Source: Prevotella sp.
GTDB lineage: Bacteria > Bacteroidota > Bacteroidia > Bacteroidales > Bacteroidaceae
Assembly (NCBI GenBank): GCA_017651265.1
Contig: JAGCDO010000014.1
Coordinates: forward strand, 1-54,393
Reading direction: 5' to 3'
Length of the DNA: 54,393 nt
Position numbers and translations under genes: made by a program. How positions within the stretch are numbered: position 1 is the stretch's first letter; each line of letters begins with the position of its first letter. This document shows positions 43,928 through 52,106 of this stretch, piece by piece. Under the pieces are notes generated by a model. It did not search any database. It had not been told where the DNA came from and saw only the letters and a program-made list of their open reading frames with translations.

Positions 43928-44548
43928 TTAAAAAAGTCCTAAATCAAAGGATTTTGTGGCAGAACGAATAATTTGCGCATATTCATCTCCTTGTCTGCCG
44001 AGCCATTGCAAACAAGTCACAGCTGCACGACGTACCGGAAATGAAGTACCTTGCAAAGCCGTGAGCACCTGATCAATCACTTCATTGAGCCCCCTTTCAT
44101 CAGGCGTCATACCCTTCATAAACAATCTTGAGAGCACATGATAGCTGCATACCTGTTCCATGTCCTTATCAGAAGCAATCCATTGGAAAGCCAATACGGA
44201 AGCTTCATCCAGATGCTGATAAAGGTTAAACGCAGCCTGTTCAGCCACTTCCAGTGAGGGAGTCTGCTCCATCCACAGTTCCACAATCTCCACAGGCATC
44301 TCTTTGGGAGGCATAATCATCGTGGCCAGGATCTTACACTCACGGATATTCTCCTTCCAGAGCTCAATGGCCAACGAATAGTCCTTACCGTATTCCGCTG
44401 CCATCTTCTGCAAGTCTGGAATACTCGCTCCCCAGCTCAGATGATAGTCCATGCCTTTCTCGCGCATCGACTTAGCCGTTACCCCATTCATCAGTTGTCT
44501 GAGACTCTGTTTGATCTCTTTTACTTTGTGCTGTGTCTCTTCAGTCAT
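43928..44548 (-). CDS. DNA alkylation repair (AlkD-like) HEAT-repeat protein
   Basis: 206 residues, all helical, resembling the AlkC/AlkD HEAT-repeat superfamily (LRQLMNGVTAKSMREKGMDYHLSWGASIPDLQKMAAEYGKDYSLAIELW and FPVRRAAVTCLQWLG). AlkD excises alkylated bases; the active-site Trp/Asp arrangement is not evident by eye, so it may be a non-catalytic relative. It lies 12 bp after the peptidase gene on the same strand and is probably the third gene of that operon. Confidence 0.7.
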   Translation of the reverse strand: MTEETQHKVKEIKQSLRQLMNGVTAKSMREKGMDYHLSWGASIPDLQKMAAEYGKDYSLAIELWKENIRECKILATMIMPPKEMPVEIVELWMEQTPSLEVAEQAAFNLYQHLDEASVLAFQWIASDKDMEQVCSYHVLSRLFMKGMTPDERGLNEVIDQVLTALQGTSFPVRRAAVTCLQWLGRQGDEYAQIIRSATKSFDLGLF

Positions 44549-44560
44549 ATTACTTCATGT

Positions 44561-46519
44561 TTATAAAAAGCCGTACTCTTTGCTGTATCGCAGCATCTGA
44601 CTGGTATAGCTCTCCGTATAATCGAGTTGTATATCCACAATTTCCCCCTGGTCATTATAGACAGGTGTCATTACGGGATTCAGAAATCCTTTATATGGTG
44701 CGAGGTGGAGTTGTTCATATCTGCTGAGAATCTCCTGATGAAGATTAGTATCTACCTTTACTCCATAACGCTCCACCAATTCCCGAGCCGCAGCATAATC
44801 ACCTTCGCTTTTGATGCGCTGCACTTCAGCAAGTAAAGTAGCAAGGAGGGCACGCAGTTTCTCGTAATCGTTGATGCGAAGGAAGGTCTTACCATCTTTC
44901 ACCACCAGTTCCATAACCTGCTCTGCAGATCCTTTCTCCAAACACCAATGAGCGATTAAGGCCCTGTTCCTCATATGGGCTTCTTCCACTTGATGCCCTG
45001 GTTTGATGCGGGTAAGCTGTGTCAGTAATCCGTTCATCATATACGAGTAATACTGACTCTTATAGGCTTTCTTGTCAGGCACGAGTCCTAAGTCTATGAG
45101 CTTCTGGTCGGCAATATAATACAAGCCGAATAAGTCGGCCCTTGCCTCCTCAATGGTATTCCCATAAGCCTTCAACGCATCAGGATCAGTAGTAGGAAGA
45201 AGTTCTCCGCTACCATGTCCTAAGCATTCGTGCAAGTCGGTATGAAGGTCATCACACACATCACCGTATTGTTCTATCAGTGAGATAGTTTCCTTATCAA
45301 TCACAAACTCTTCCTTGAAGCCATTTCCTTTTGCTGCTTTCTGATAAGCTTCGGTCAGATTTCCAATGGTTACACTTTTGGAACCATGCGCAGCCCGAAT
45401 CCAATCGGCATTGGGTAAGTTGATACCTATCGCTGTTGAAGGATACTCATCCCCTCCCAGCATAGCCGCACAAATTACCTGTGCCGTCACTCCTTTCACC
45501 TTTTCTTTCTTAAAGCGGGGGTCCACAGGAGAATGGTCTTCAAACCACTGAGCATTATCTGAAATCAACTGCGTGCGTCGAGTAGCTTCCAGATCCTTGT
45601 ATTCCACGATTCCCTCCCACGAACCTTTCAGTCCGAGCGGATCGCCATATACCTCAATAAAGCCATTGATGAAATCGATACGGGCCTCATGTTCCCTCAC
45701 CCATTCAATACAATATTGATTAAATAGCTGAAGGTCGCCAGTGCGATAATATTTAATTAAGGTGGAGATATACTGTTGTTGCTGTTCATTCTCTGTAACG
45801 CCGAGTGCTTTTTCCAGCCAATGAATAATCTGTTGGATAACCGTTCCATAGCGTCCGTCAGCACACCACACATCTTCCTGAATCTTACCTTCTCGTTTGA
45901 TTAACGTGGAATTCAGTCCGAACGACGGCGGTTCAGGATCATTGGCATAAGCGGATTTCATCTCCTGATAGAACCTTTCCACCTCTTGTTGGGTTACCCC
46001 TTCGTAGAAATGACAGGCAGATGTGGCAACCAAGTCCTCCCCGTCGGTCTTGTTCACCCTTTTGGGAAGAATATCAGCATTGAAAATCACAGGGAAGAGT
46101 TCGTTGCACAGCATTTCCACATCCTCCCCTTCTTGCAAAGGCAATACCGACACATCCAGCGTACTGATCACCTCGCGAAGATATTGCTCACTGAATGCGG
46201 GAGTGAATTTCTCACAACCGTAATGATGATAGATGCCATTGGAGAACCAGACACGTTTGAGATACACCTCCAGAGCATGGAAATCCTTGCAATTCCTGTT
46301 ACCTTGGTAATGAAGATAAATGGTTTCCAGCAATTTCCGGATACGGAGGTTATAACGTCCAAACTGATCAAAGGTGATATCACGACCGCATAGCGTGGCT
46401 TCCGACAGATAATACACCAACAGTTTCTGTCTGAGTGATAGCTCATGAAAGCCGTTCAGACAGTACCTCAGTATTTGAATGTCGGAGAAGCACTCGTCGG
46501 TAAAAGAGAATGTGCTCAT
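44561..46519 (-). CDS. Dipeptidyl peptidase III (M49 family)
   Basis: 652-residue zinc metallopeptidase that releases dipeptides from the N-terminus of short peptides. It carries the M49 zinc motif in the Bacteroides form HECLGH (His430, Glu431, His435) and the second motif EEARAD (the third zinc ligand, about 30 residues later). Length is near the family norm (about 650-700). No signal peptide is evident, so it probably works in the cytoplasm. It lies 10 bp after the AraC-type gene. Confidence 0.92.
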   Translation of the reverse strand: MSTFSFTDECFSDIQILRYCLNGFHELSLRQKLLVYYLSEATLCGRDITFDQFGRYNLRIRKLLETIYLHYQGNRNCKDFHALEVYLKRVWFSNGIYHHYGCEKFTPAFSEQYLREVISTLDVSVLPLQEGEDVEMLCNELFPVIFNADILPKRVNKTDGEDLVATSACHFYEGVTQQEVERFYQEMKSAYANDPEPPSFGLNSTLIKREGKIQEDVWCADGRYGTVIQQIIHWLEKALGVTENEQQQQYISTLIKYYRTGDLQLFNQYCIEWVREHEARIDFINGFIEVYGDPLGLKGSWEGIVEYKDLEATRRTQLISDNAQWFEDHSPVDPRFKKEKVKGVTAQVICAAMLGGDEYPSTAIGINLPNADWIRAAHGSKSVTIGNLTEAYQKAAKGNGFKEEFVIDKETISLIEQYGDVCDDLHTDLHECLGHGSGELLPTTDPDALKAYGNTIEEARADLFGLYYIADQKLIDLGLVPDKKAYKSQYYSYMMNGLLTQLTRIKPGHQVEEAHMRNRALIAHWCLEKGSAEQVMELVVKDGKTFLRINDYEKLRALLATLLAEVQRIKSEGDYAAARELVERYGVKVDTNLHQEILSRYEQLHLAPYKGFLNPVMTPVYNDQGEIVDIQLDYTESYTSQMLRYSKEYGFL

Positions 46520-46529
46520 GGAAGGTTAC

Positions 46530-46994
46530 TTATGCTTTCCGCTCCCGTTTCTTTCCTTTCTTCTGTTCGGGTTGCGGATGCTGCGCCAGATGGCGGAGTT
46601 TATACTCACGAGGGGTAATCCCGTTGAACTTGTAGAATGCTGCATAGAACGACTGTCTGTTGGCAAAGCCCACCATGTCGCTGATGTCCTCCATGTTCAG
46701 GTCACGATAGCGTCTGTCAACAAGCAGCGTCATTGCTTCATCAATGCGGAACTTGTTCACAAATGTAGTGTAGTTCGTATGGAACCGCACGTTTACCACG
46801 GCAGAGATATACCTCGTGTTCGTACCGAGATCCTCAGCAAGCTTCTTGGCAGAATAATCCTTATCCTTGAACTTCTTCTGGAACAGAATAATGTTGAGAA
46901 TCCTTTCCTTGAGATCATCCATTAGCTTGGGATTCACCAGATTACGATAGGCCGCTTCCTTCTCTTTTCTTTCTGTAATATTATACTTTGCCAT
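46530..46994 (-). CDS. AraC-family DNA-binding protein
   Basis: 154 residues, consisting of a short N-terminal part and a C-terminal AraC double helix-turn-helix (YSAKKLAEDLGTNTRYISAVVN and MEDISDMVGFANRQSFYAAFYKFNGITPREYK). The sensory domain normally in front is missing, so it resembles stand-alone HTH regulators or the output half of hybrid systems. The C-terminus is very basic (KKGKKRERKA). It is the first gene of the unit with the M49 peptidase, which it may regulate. Confidence 0.85.
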   Translation of the reverse strand: MAKYNITERKEKEAAYRNLVNPKLMDDLKERILNIILFQKKFKDKDYSAKKLAEDLGTNTRYISAVVNVRFHTNYTTFVNKFRIDEAMTLLVDRRYRDLNMEDISDMVGFANRQSFYAAFYKFNGITPREYKLRHLAQHPQPEQKKGKKRERKA

Positions 46995-47028
46995 TTTGTT
47001 AACATTGATAGTCTAGATAAACATATTG

Positions 47029-47036
47029 CAAATTTA
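47029..47036 (-). promoter_or_regulatory. Promoter -7 box for the araC-type gene
   Basis: TAAATTTG on the minus strand, about 34 bp before the start at 46994. Confidence 0.6.
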
Positions 47037-47208
47037 TTACAAAAAAATCAAATAAGCAAGTGTTTCCTCCTATTTTAATAATATTTAAACCATCTGTCGC
47101 CTTTTATTGTCGTAAACAAGTGAAACGAACGAACAGTTGGCACACAAAAAGTTTCGTTAAAAACGTGAAAATGTTGAAGGAAAGTTTGCAAGGTTCATGG
47201 AAATGTAG

Positions 47209-47216
47209 TAATTTTG
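47209..47216 (+). promoter_or_regulatory. Promoter -7 box for rplU-rpmA
   Basis: TAATTTTG, predicting a leader of about 80 nt before rplU. Upstream sequence from 47037 holds no gene that I can support. Confidence 0.6.
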
Positions 47217-47221
47217 CAGCC

Positions 47222-47304
47222 GATTTAGCTCGTGGAGGCTCAAAAAGTGACGGCACGATGCCTGTCCGCCTTGCGGGAAAACCCGTTAAATGCAATAAAA
47301 ACAA
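47222..47304 (+). promoter_or_regulatory. Possible ribosomal-protein leader before rplU
   Basis: Two small hairpins: GGCA-CGA-TGCC (47252-47262) and CCGC-CTT-GCGG (47266-47276); the latter competes with GGG-AAAA-CCC (47275-47284). Autoregulatory leaders are common before ribosomal protein genes, so this could be one; I do not recognise a named motif. Confidence 0.35.
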
Positions 47305-47622
47305 ATGTACGCAATTGTAGAGATCAACGGTCAGCAGTTTAAGGTCGAAGAGGGAAAGAAGATCTTCGTGAACCACATCCGCGAGGCGGAAGAGGGCCAG
47401 ACTGTTGAGTTTGACAAAGTGCTCCTCGTTGACAATGAGGGTGCAATCACTGTAGGTACCCCTACTGTAGAGGGTGCAAAAGTAGTGTGTGAGGTTATCA
47501 ATCCCCTGGTAAAGGGCGAGAAAGTTATCGTCTTCAAGATGAAGCGCCGCAAGGACTACCGCAAGAAGAACGGTCATCGCCAGCAGTACACTCAGGTGGA
47601 AATTAAATCAGTAATCGCTTAA
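47305..47622 (+). CDS. rplU: 50S ribosomal protein L21
   Basis: 105 residues, the standard length. It begins [25 protein letters not shown] and ends with the RNA-binding [23 protein letters not shown] segment typical of L21. It is 17 bp before rpmA, the usual rplU-rpmA pair. Confidence 0.97.
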   Translation: MYAIVEINGQQFKVEEGKKIFVNHIREAEEGQTVEFDKVLLVDNEGAITVGTPTVEGAKVVCEVINPLVKGEKVIVFKMKRRKDYRKKNGHRQQYTQVEIKSVIA

Positions 47623-47639
47623 CTAAGGAGGAACAAGAA

Positions 47640-47912
47640 ATGGCACATAAAAAAGGTGTAGGTAGTTCTAAGAACGGACGCGAAAGTGCTGCACAAAGAC
47701 TTGGCGTCAAGATCTGGGGCGGTCAGAAGTGTGTTGCCGGTAACATCATCGTTCGCCAGCGTGGTACACACCACAATCCTGGTGAGAACGTGGGTATCGG
47801 TAAGGATGACACCCTCTTTGCTCTGTGTGACGGTATCGTGAACTTCAAGAAAGGCCGTAACAACAAGAGCACGGTTTCTGTAATTCCCGTAGCTGAGGAG
47901 GCAGAAGCCTAA
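47640..47912 (+). CDS. rpmA: 50S ribosomal protein L27
   Basis: 90 residues. It begins [29 protein letters not shown] and contains [27 protein letters not shown], the L27 signature. The N-terminus has no cleavable extension. It ends at the terminator at 47948. Confidence 0.97.
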   Translation: MAHKKGVGSSKNGRESAAQRLGVKIWGGQKCVAGNIIVRQRGTHHNPGENVGIGKDDTLFALCDGIVNFKKGRNNKSTVSVIPVAEEAEA

Positions 47913-47947
47913 CTTAATTTAATCAAGCTTATTCCAAACAAACATAG

Positions 47948-47977
47948 AATCCCAGTCCTACAAGACTGGGATTTCTT
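47948..47977 (+). terminator. Terminator after rpmA
   Basis: 10-bp stem AATCCCAGTC / GACTGGGATT around CTACAA, followed by TCTTAT; 36 bp after the rpmA stop. Confidence 0.82.
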
Positions 47978-47992
47978 ATCGATTACAAGTTA

Positions 47993-48073
47993 TTCCCAAC
48001 GTGGGAATAAAATGTTCCCAGCGTGGGAATAAAATGTTCCCAACGTGGGAATGAATTGTTCCCAACATGGGAA
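47993..48073. repeat. Four palindromes with 22-bp period upstream of serS
   Basis: TTCCCAACGTGGGAA at 47993, TTCCCAGCGTGGGAA at 48015, TTCCCAACGTGGGAA at 48037 and TTCCCAACATGGGAA at 48059, each exactly 22 bp from the next and separated by a TAAAATG-like 7-bp spacer. The array lies between the rpmA terminator and the serS promoter. Confidence 0.9.
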
Positions 48074-48131
48074 ACAACCGTTCGATAATAAAATAGAATT
48101 TGATTTATTTTGTTATACTCTCGTTTTTTCG

Positions 48132-48139
48132 TAACTTTG
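48132..48139 (+). promoter_or_regulatory. Promoter -7 box for serS
   Basis: TAACTTTG, 38 bp before the serS start and about 60 bp after the last palindrome. Confidence 0.62.
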
Positions 48140-48177
48140 CAGCCAATTATCGATAATACATTAATATAATAGAGTAT

Positions 48178-49503
48178 ATGCTTACATTGAAACTCATCAG
48201 TGAGGAAACTGAACGCGTTATCAAAGGTCTGGAAAAGAAGCATTTTGCCGATGCAGAACAGGCCATTCAACAAGTGCTCGCTGTAGATAAACAGCGTCGC
48301 GAAGCTCAACAGCAATTAGATGCCAACCTGAATGCGGCCAAGAAGATGGCTGCGCAGATCGGTGGCTTGATGAAGGAAGGAAAGAAGGACGAGGCCAATG
48401 CTGTGAAAGAATCTGTTTCCCAGCTGAAGGAGACCAACAAGCAACTGGAGGAACAGATGAGCAAGGCACAGGAAGAACTGACCACCCTGCTTTGTCAGAT
48501 TCCGAATATCCCTTATGATGAGGTACCCGAAGGAAAGGCGGCAGAAGATAACCGCGTGGTGAAGAGTAACCTCAAGGAGTGCACAGAGAATGATACCGTT
48601 GGTAACTGGGACGTCAACCCCAAGCTCGCAGCAGAGGGTTTCACTCCACTGCCCCACTGGGAACTAGCCAAGAAATACAACCTCATAGATTTCGACCTCG
48701 GTGTGAAGATCACCGGTGCTGGCTTCCCTGTCTATATCGGTAAGGGAGCAAGACTGCAGCGTGCGCTGATTAACTTCTTCCTTGATGAGGCTCGCAAGAG
48801 CGGTTATACAGAGATTATGCCGCCAACAGTGGTGAACCAGGCTTCAGGATATGGTACAGGACAGCTGCCTGACAAGGAAGGACAGATGTATCACTGTGAG
48901 GTAGATGACTTCTATCTGATTCCTACGGCTGAGGTGCCCGTAACGAATATCTATCGCGACGTGATTCTCGACGAGAAGGATCTGCCTATCAAGAACTGCG
49001 CTTATACTGAGTGTTTCCGCAGAGAGGCTGGTAGCTATGGTAAGGATGTACGCGGACTGAACCGTCTGCATGAGTTCTCAAAGATTGAGATTGTACGCAT
49101 CGACAAGCCTGAACATTCCAAGGAGAGTCATAAGGAGATGCTGGAACATGTGGAAGGACTGCTGAAGAAGCTGGAGCTGCCCTACCGCATTCTGCTGCTC
49201 TGTGGTGGCGACCAGAGCTTCACTTCTGCTATCTGCTACGACTTTGAGGTATATAGCGAAGCACAGGGTCGCTGGCTGGAGGTTTCGTCTGTATCCAACT
49301 TCGATACCTATCAGGCCAACCGACTGAAGTGTCGTTACCGCAACAGCGAGACAAAGAAGACGGAACTCTGTCATACACTCAATGGTTCAGCCCTTGCTTT
49401 GCCGCGTATCGTGGCTGCCCTCCTGGAGAACAACCAGACAGAGGATGGTATCAAGGTTCCTGCCGCACTCGTTCCTTACATGGGTTGCGACATGATTGAC
49501 TAA
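48178..49503 (+). CDS. serS: Seryl-tRNA synthetase
   Basis: 441-residue class II synthetase. The N-terminal tRNA-binding coiled coil (about residues 25-110, with EAQQQLDANLNAAKKM and KETNKQLEEQMSKAQEEL) is followed by the catalytic domain with TEVMPP-type motif 1 (SGYTEIMPPTVVN), motif 2 (ECFRREAGSYGKDVRGLNRLHEFSKIEIV) and motif 3 (LNGSALALPRIVAALLENNQ). It is a single gene with its own promoter. Confidence 0.97.
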   Translation: MLTLKLISEETERVIKGLEKKHFADAEQAIQQVLAVDKQRREAQQQLDANLNAAKKMAAQIGGLMKEGKKDEANAVKESVSQLKETNKQLEEQMSKAQEELTTLLCQIPNIPYDEVPEGKAAEDNRVVKSNLKECTENDTVGNWDVNPKLAAEGFTPLPHWELAKKYNLIDFDLGVKITGAGFPVYIGKGARLQRALINFFLDEARKSGYTEIMPPTVVNQASGYGTGQLPDKEGQMYHCEVDDFYLIPTAEVPVTNIYRDVILDEKDLPIKNCAYTECFRREAGSYGKDVRGLNRLHEFSKIEIVRIDKPEHSKESHKEMLEHVEGLLKKLELPYRILLLCGGDQSFTSAICYDFEVYSEAQGRWLEVSSVSNFDTYQANRLKCRYRNSETKKTELCHTLNGSALALPRIVAALLENNQTEDGIKVPAALVPYMGCDMID

Positions 49504-49521
49504 GATGTAAAGCGTAAAGGA

Positions 49522-49887
49522 TTATTCTTCTACGATTTCAAAGTTTTTCCAATATTCGGCAGACCGATAAGCATCTTTTGCTCCTTTAGGAACGTATAAG
49601 ATGGTCTTAGCGGTCTGTTTTGGTTTTTCGAAACGCCATGTTGACAAGTTCGCATGACCTTCCGATTTATTGATAACCACTTTAGGTGGTATTGTCCCTT
49701 GGCAATGTACCGCCTCCATCATATCGCAATTATAAAGAATCCCTTCTCCAATGGTTGTGAGGTTTTTGGGGAGCGTGATGGAGGGAAGACTTACGCAACA
49801 ATCGAAAGCAGATTCTCCTATATGAGTGACGCTGTTAGGAATGCTCACTGTGTTCAGGTTTCTACATTTATAGAATTTGTAACACGT
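49522..49887 (-). pseudogene. Truncated BspA-like LRR protein remnant
   Basis: The C-terminal about 120 residues of a BspA-type LRR_5 protein (FYKCRNLNTVSIPNSVTHIG then FDCCVSLPSITLPKNLTTIG, ending FEIVEE). The reading frame is closed upstream by in-frame stops (TAA near 49893, TGA just beyond) and no signal peptide or further repeats follow, so it is a 5'-truncated relic. An ATG in the frame at 49848 could only make a fragment. It marks a rearranged boundary next to the AT-rich island. 49894-50144 has no supported gene. Confidence 0.75.
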
Positions 49888-50144
49888 TTAATTTCAGTAA
49901 CTTTTGTTTGAAACGGTAGAAAAGTGATGGCGAAGATTCTGTAGAAGATGGAAAAGAGCAAGATTTAACTTATTTAACCTTTTGTAACAGGAAATACAAG
50001 TGCGAATGACAAGATCTGTCTTACCACTTGCACTGCCCAAAAACTGAGTAATACAAATAAGTCAATTGTGCGAAAAATATTTCAAATAATCAGTATTTAA
50101 AAAGAATTAACATCGCTTTTCGTGTGTGTGTGCGAACAATTTAC

Positions 50145-50152
50145 TAAATTTG
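50145..50152 (+). promoter_or_regulatory. Promoter -7 box for the ATPase/TOPRIM/GHKL operon
   Basis: TAAATTTG, 61 bp before the preferred start at 50213. The site TGTGTGCGAACAATT (50127-50141) lies just upstream, between the expected -33 and -7 positions. Confidence 0.6.
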
Positions 50153-50212
50153 CAATTAATTTGAGCGAACTCATTTAATATTATGAGTCCACTAATAAAT
50201 ATTTGTTATCGT

Positions 50213-51415
50213 ATGATAAAAGAACTAATTATTCGTGACTTCTTCTCGTTTAAGGGAGAGCACACAATCGAATTGAACACAGGTGTTAATATCCTTGTGG
50301 GTGTTAATGGAAGTGGTAAGACTTCCTTTCTGAATGCTGTCACTATGCTGTATGAGGGTATTGCTGGTGGCGGTTTGTCAGCTTTGTTTCGGCAATGGGG
50401 CACATACAACGCAATAGTTAATGCATGTGGTGAACAAAAGCCTGATTGTTTTAGTGTAACTTATGTTTTCGATGCGGATGTTTTGAGGAAACTTGTTTCG
50501 GCTTCTCCTTTTAAGAAGGATGTTTACTACAAGATAACGGTATTTCCTATAGGTGACGGTACAAGTTACTCACTCTGTGAAACGCTTTATTCTGAGGATA
50601 GCAGAGGTAAGAAAAAAACATTCAGTTATCTTGAATTTCGTAATGGCATCGGACAAATCTCGGTTCGTACAAAAAGCGGTATAGAAGTGGAAAAATATGA
50701 AGGCAGTATGCTGTCTGCTCAGGAATTGGTGCTTAGACAGATTACTGATCCTCAAAGATATCTGCCGTCTTTTGTTGTGAGAGAGGCTATAAATGCGATT
50801 GCAGGATATTCCAAGTTTAATTTTGACAAAGTTCGTCAGCCTGCTGAGGCTAATGACATTAAACGCTTGATAAGCACTGGTGAGAACCTGAGTCAGTTGC
50901 TAAGTAATCTAAATAACAACTATACATTCCAGTATGAGAAAATAAGGGAATGCCTGAGCGACATAAATCCGAATTTCACAGGAATCGGTTATAACGTTTT
51001 TGGTAGCAGGTTGTACCTGTCCCTTCGCGAGAAAAATTTGTCACATGCCATAGATGCTCTTCATATGTCAGATGGTACCTTGAAGTACCTGCTTTTATTG
51101 AGCATCTTCCATAATCCGGAGAGAGGTGCACTTATTGATATTGACGAACCAGAAGCATGTCTGCATCCAGACATGATCCGCTCAGTGGCAAAGATGATGA
51201 AGAATGCAGCCAAGACATCACAGATTATTGTGGCAACACATTCCGCTCTCTTGTTGAATGCATTCGAACTAGATGATATTCTGGTATTCGAAAAGAATGG
51301 CAGGAACGAAACTCAAATCATGCGTTATAGCGAAGATGATTTTGAGAATCGCGAGGGTGAACTGCTCCCTGGTCAGTTATGGTTGAATGGTGAGATTGGC
51401 GGCAAAAGATGGTAG
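50213..51415 (+). CDS. AAA15/OLD-type ABC ATPase
   Basis: 400 residues with a full ABC/SMC-type ATPase layout: Walker A GVNGSGKT (residues 30-37), the signature-like MSDGTLKYLLLL, Walker B GALIDIDEPEACLHP and the H-loop IIVATHSALLL near the C-terminus. It lacks a coiled-coil hinge of SMC length. Such AAA15 ATPases occur in OLD, PARIS and AbiL-type defence systems, where they partner a TOPRIM-like protein, as here. The ATG at 50213 (MIKELIIRDFFSFKG) matches the family start better than 50183. The stop overlaps the next gene by 7 bp. Confidence 0.85.
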   Translation: MIKELIIRDFFSFKGEHTIELNTGVNILVGVNGSGKTSFLNAVTMLYEGIAGGGLSALFRQWGTYNAIVNACGEQKPDCFSVTYVFDADVLRKLVSASPFKKDVYYKITVFPIGDGTSYSLCETLYSEDSRGKKKTFSYLEFRNGIGQISVRTKSGIEVEKYEGSMLSAQELVLRQITDPQRYLPSFVVREAINAIAGYSKFNFDKVRQPAEANDIKRLISTGENLSQLLSNLNNNYTFQYEKIRECLSDINPNFTGIGYNVFGSRLYLSLREKNLSHAIDALHMSDGTLKYLLLLSIFHNPERGALIDIDEPEACLHPDMIRSVAKMMKNAAKTSQIIVATHSALLLNAFELDDILVFEKNGRNETQIMRYSEDDFENREGELLPGQLWLNGEIGGKRW

Positions 51416-52098
51416 TCAATGTGTATGTGGAAGGTGGTGTTATCAATGGAAATGTTGATGCCACAACGAGCAATAACTCCGAGGCTTTACGTGAGGAACT
51501 AAATCGCTTCATGCAACGGGCGTTAAACCGTGATGATATCAGCATTGTAGTGAAGAAATGCTCTAGTTATAAAGAAGCTGCGAAACAGTTCATCAAAGCA
51601 GCGGATAATGAAGAAAACTATCTATATGTAGATCTTGACCGTAAGCCTGAGTTGAGGGGCGAGTGGTTCAAGAGCCTGTCGGACGATGGAATTGAAATGT
51701 CGCAGAATAAGGTAGAACACGTAAGTTTCTGGATTCAGGAAATGGAAGCTTGGTTCTTGAAACAACCTGAAGCTATTGAGCTATGGGCAGAAGATGAGAA
51801 CTTTATACGTAAACCTGGACAAAATAGTCCGTTATCCGAACATCCTTCTATCAAAAATAAAGATATTGAGCGTTTACAGCAGAAGGCATCGTATTTGATG
51901 GGGGTGATTCTGCGACAGGTTTTTTCTCCACAAGAAAAAGGGAAGAAGAGTGCATCTGGCAAAGTACGTGACTTGAAGTATGGCAAGTTGCGTCATGCTC
52001 CAGGAATCATTGCTCACTTGAATCCTACAGACTTGATCTCGAAGGATAATGAATTGAAAATTTTCTGTGTGAAGGTTAAAAGTAAAACAAGCAAATAA
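51409..52098 (+). CDS. TOPRIM-like (DUF4276-type) protein
   Basis: 229 residues with the pattern of a TOPRIM-like nuclease fold: Glu8 in NVYVEGG on the first strand, the DxD pair (Asp75, Asp77) in YLYVDLDRK, and Glu111/Glu113 in FWIQEMEAWFLKQ, the layout seen in DUF4276/RloB-type proteins. The C-terminal part (KGKKSASGKVRDLKYGKLRHAPG) is basic. It starts 7 bp before the ATPase stop, so production of the two is coupled. Similarity is motif-level; it could lack nuclease activity. Confidence 0.7.
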   Translation: MVVNVYVEGGVINGNVDATTSNNSEALREELNRFMQRALNRDDISIVVKKCSSYKEAAKQFIKAADNEENYLYVDLDRKPELRGEWFKSLSDDGIEMSQNKVEHVSFWIQEMEAWFLKQPEAIELWAEDENFIRKPGQNSPLSEHPSIKNKDIERLQQKASYLMGVILRQVFSPQEKGKKSASGKVRDLKYGKLRHAPGIIAHLNPTDLISKDNELKIFCVKVKSKTSK

Positions 52099-52106
52099 AG
52101 TCCTAC

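Noticed and set aside
47993-48073. Regular 22-bp period with conserved repeats, CRISPR-like at first sight
   Set aside because: The repeats are 15-bp palindromes with near-constant 7-bp spacers and there are no cas genes; CRISPR spacers would be unique and longer.
48074-48177. T-box leader before serS
   Set aside because: No T-box consensus or terminator-antiterminator pair is visible, and T-boxes are not expected in this phylum.
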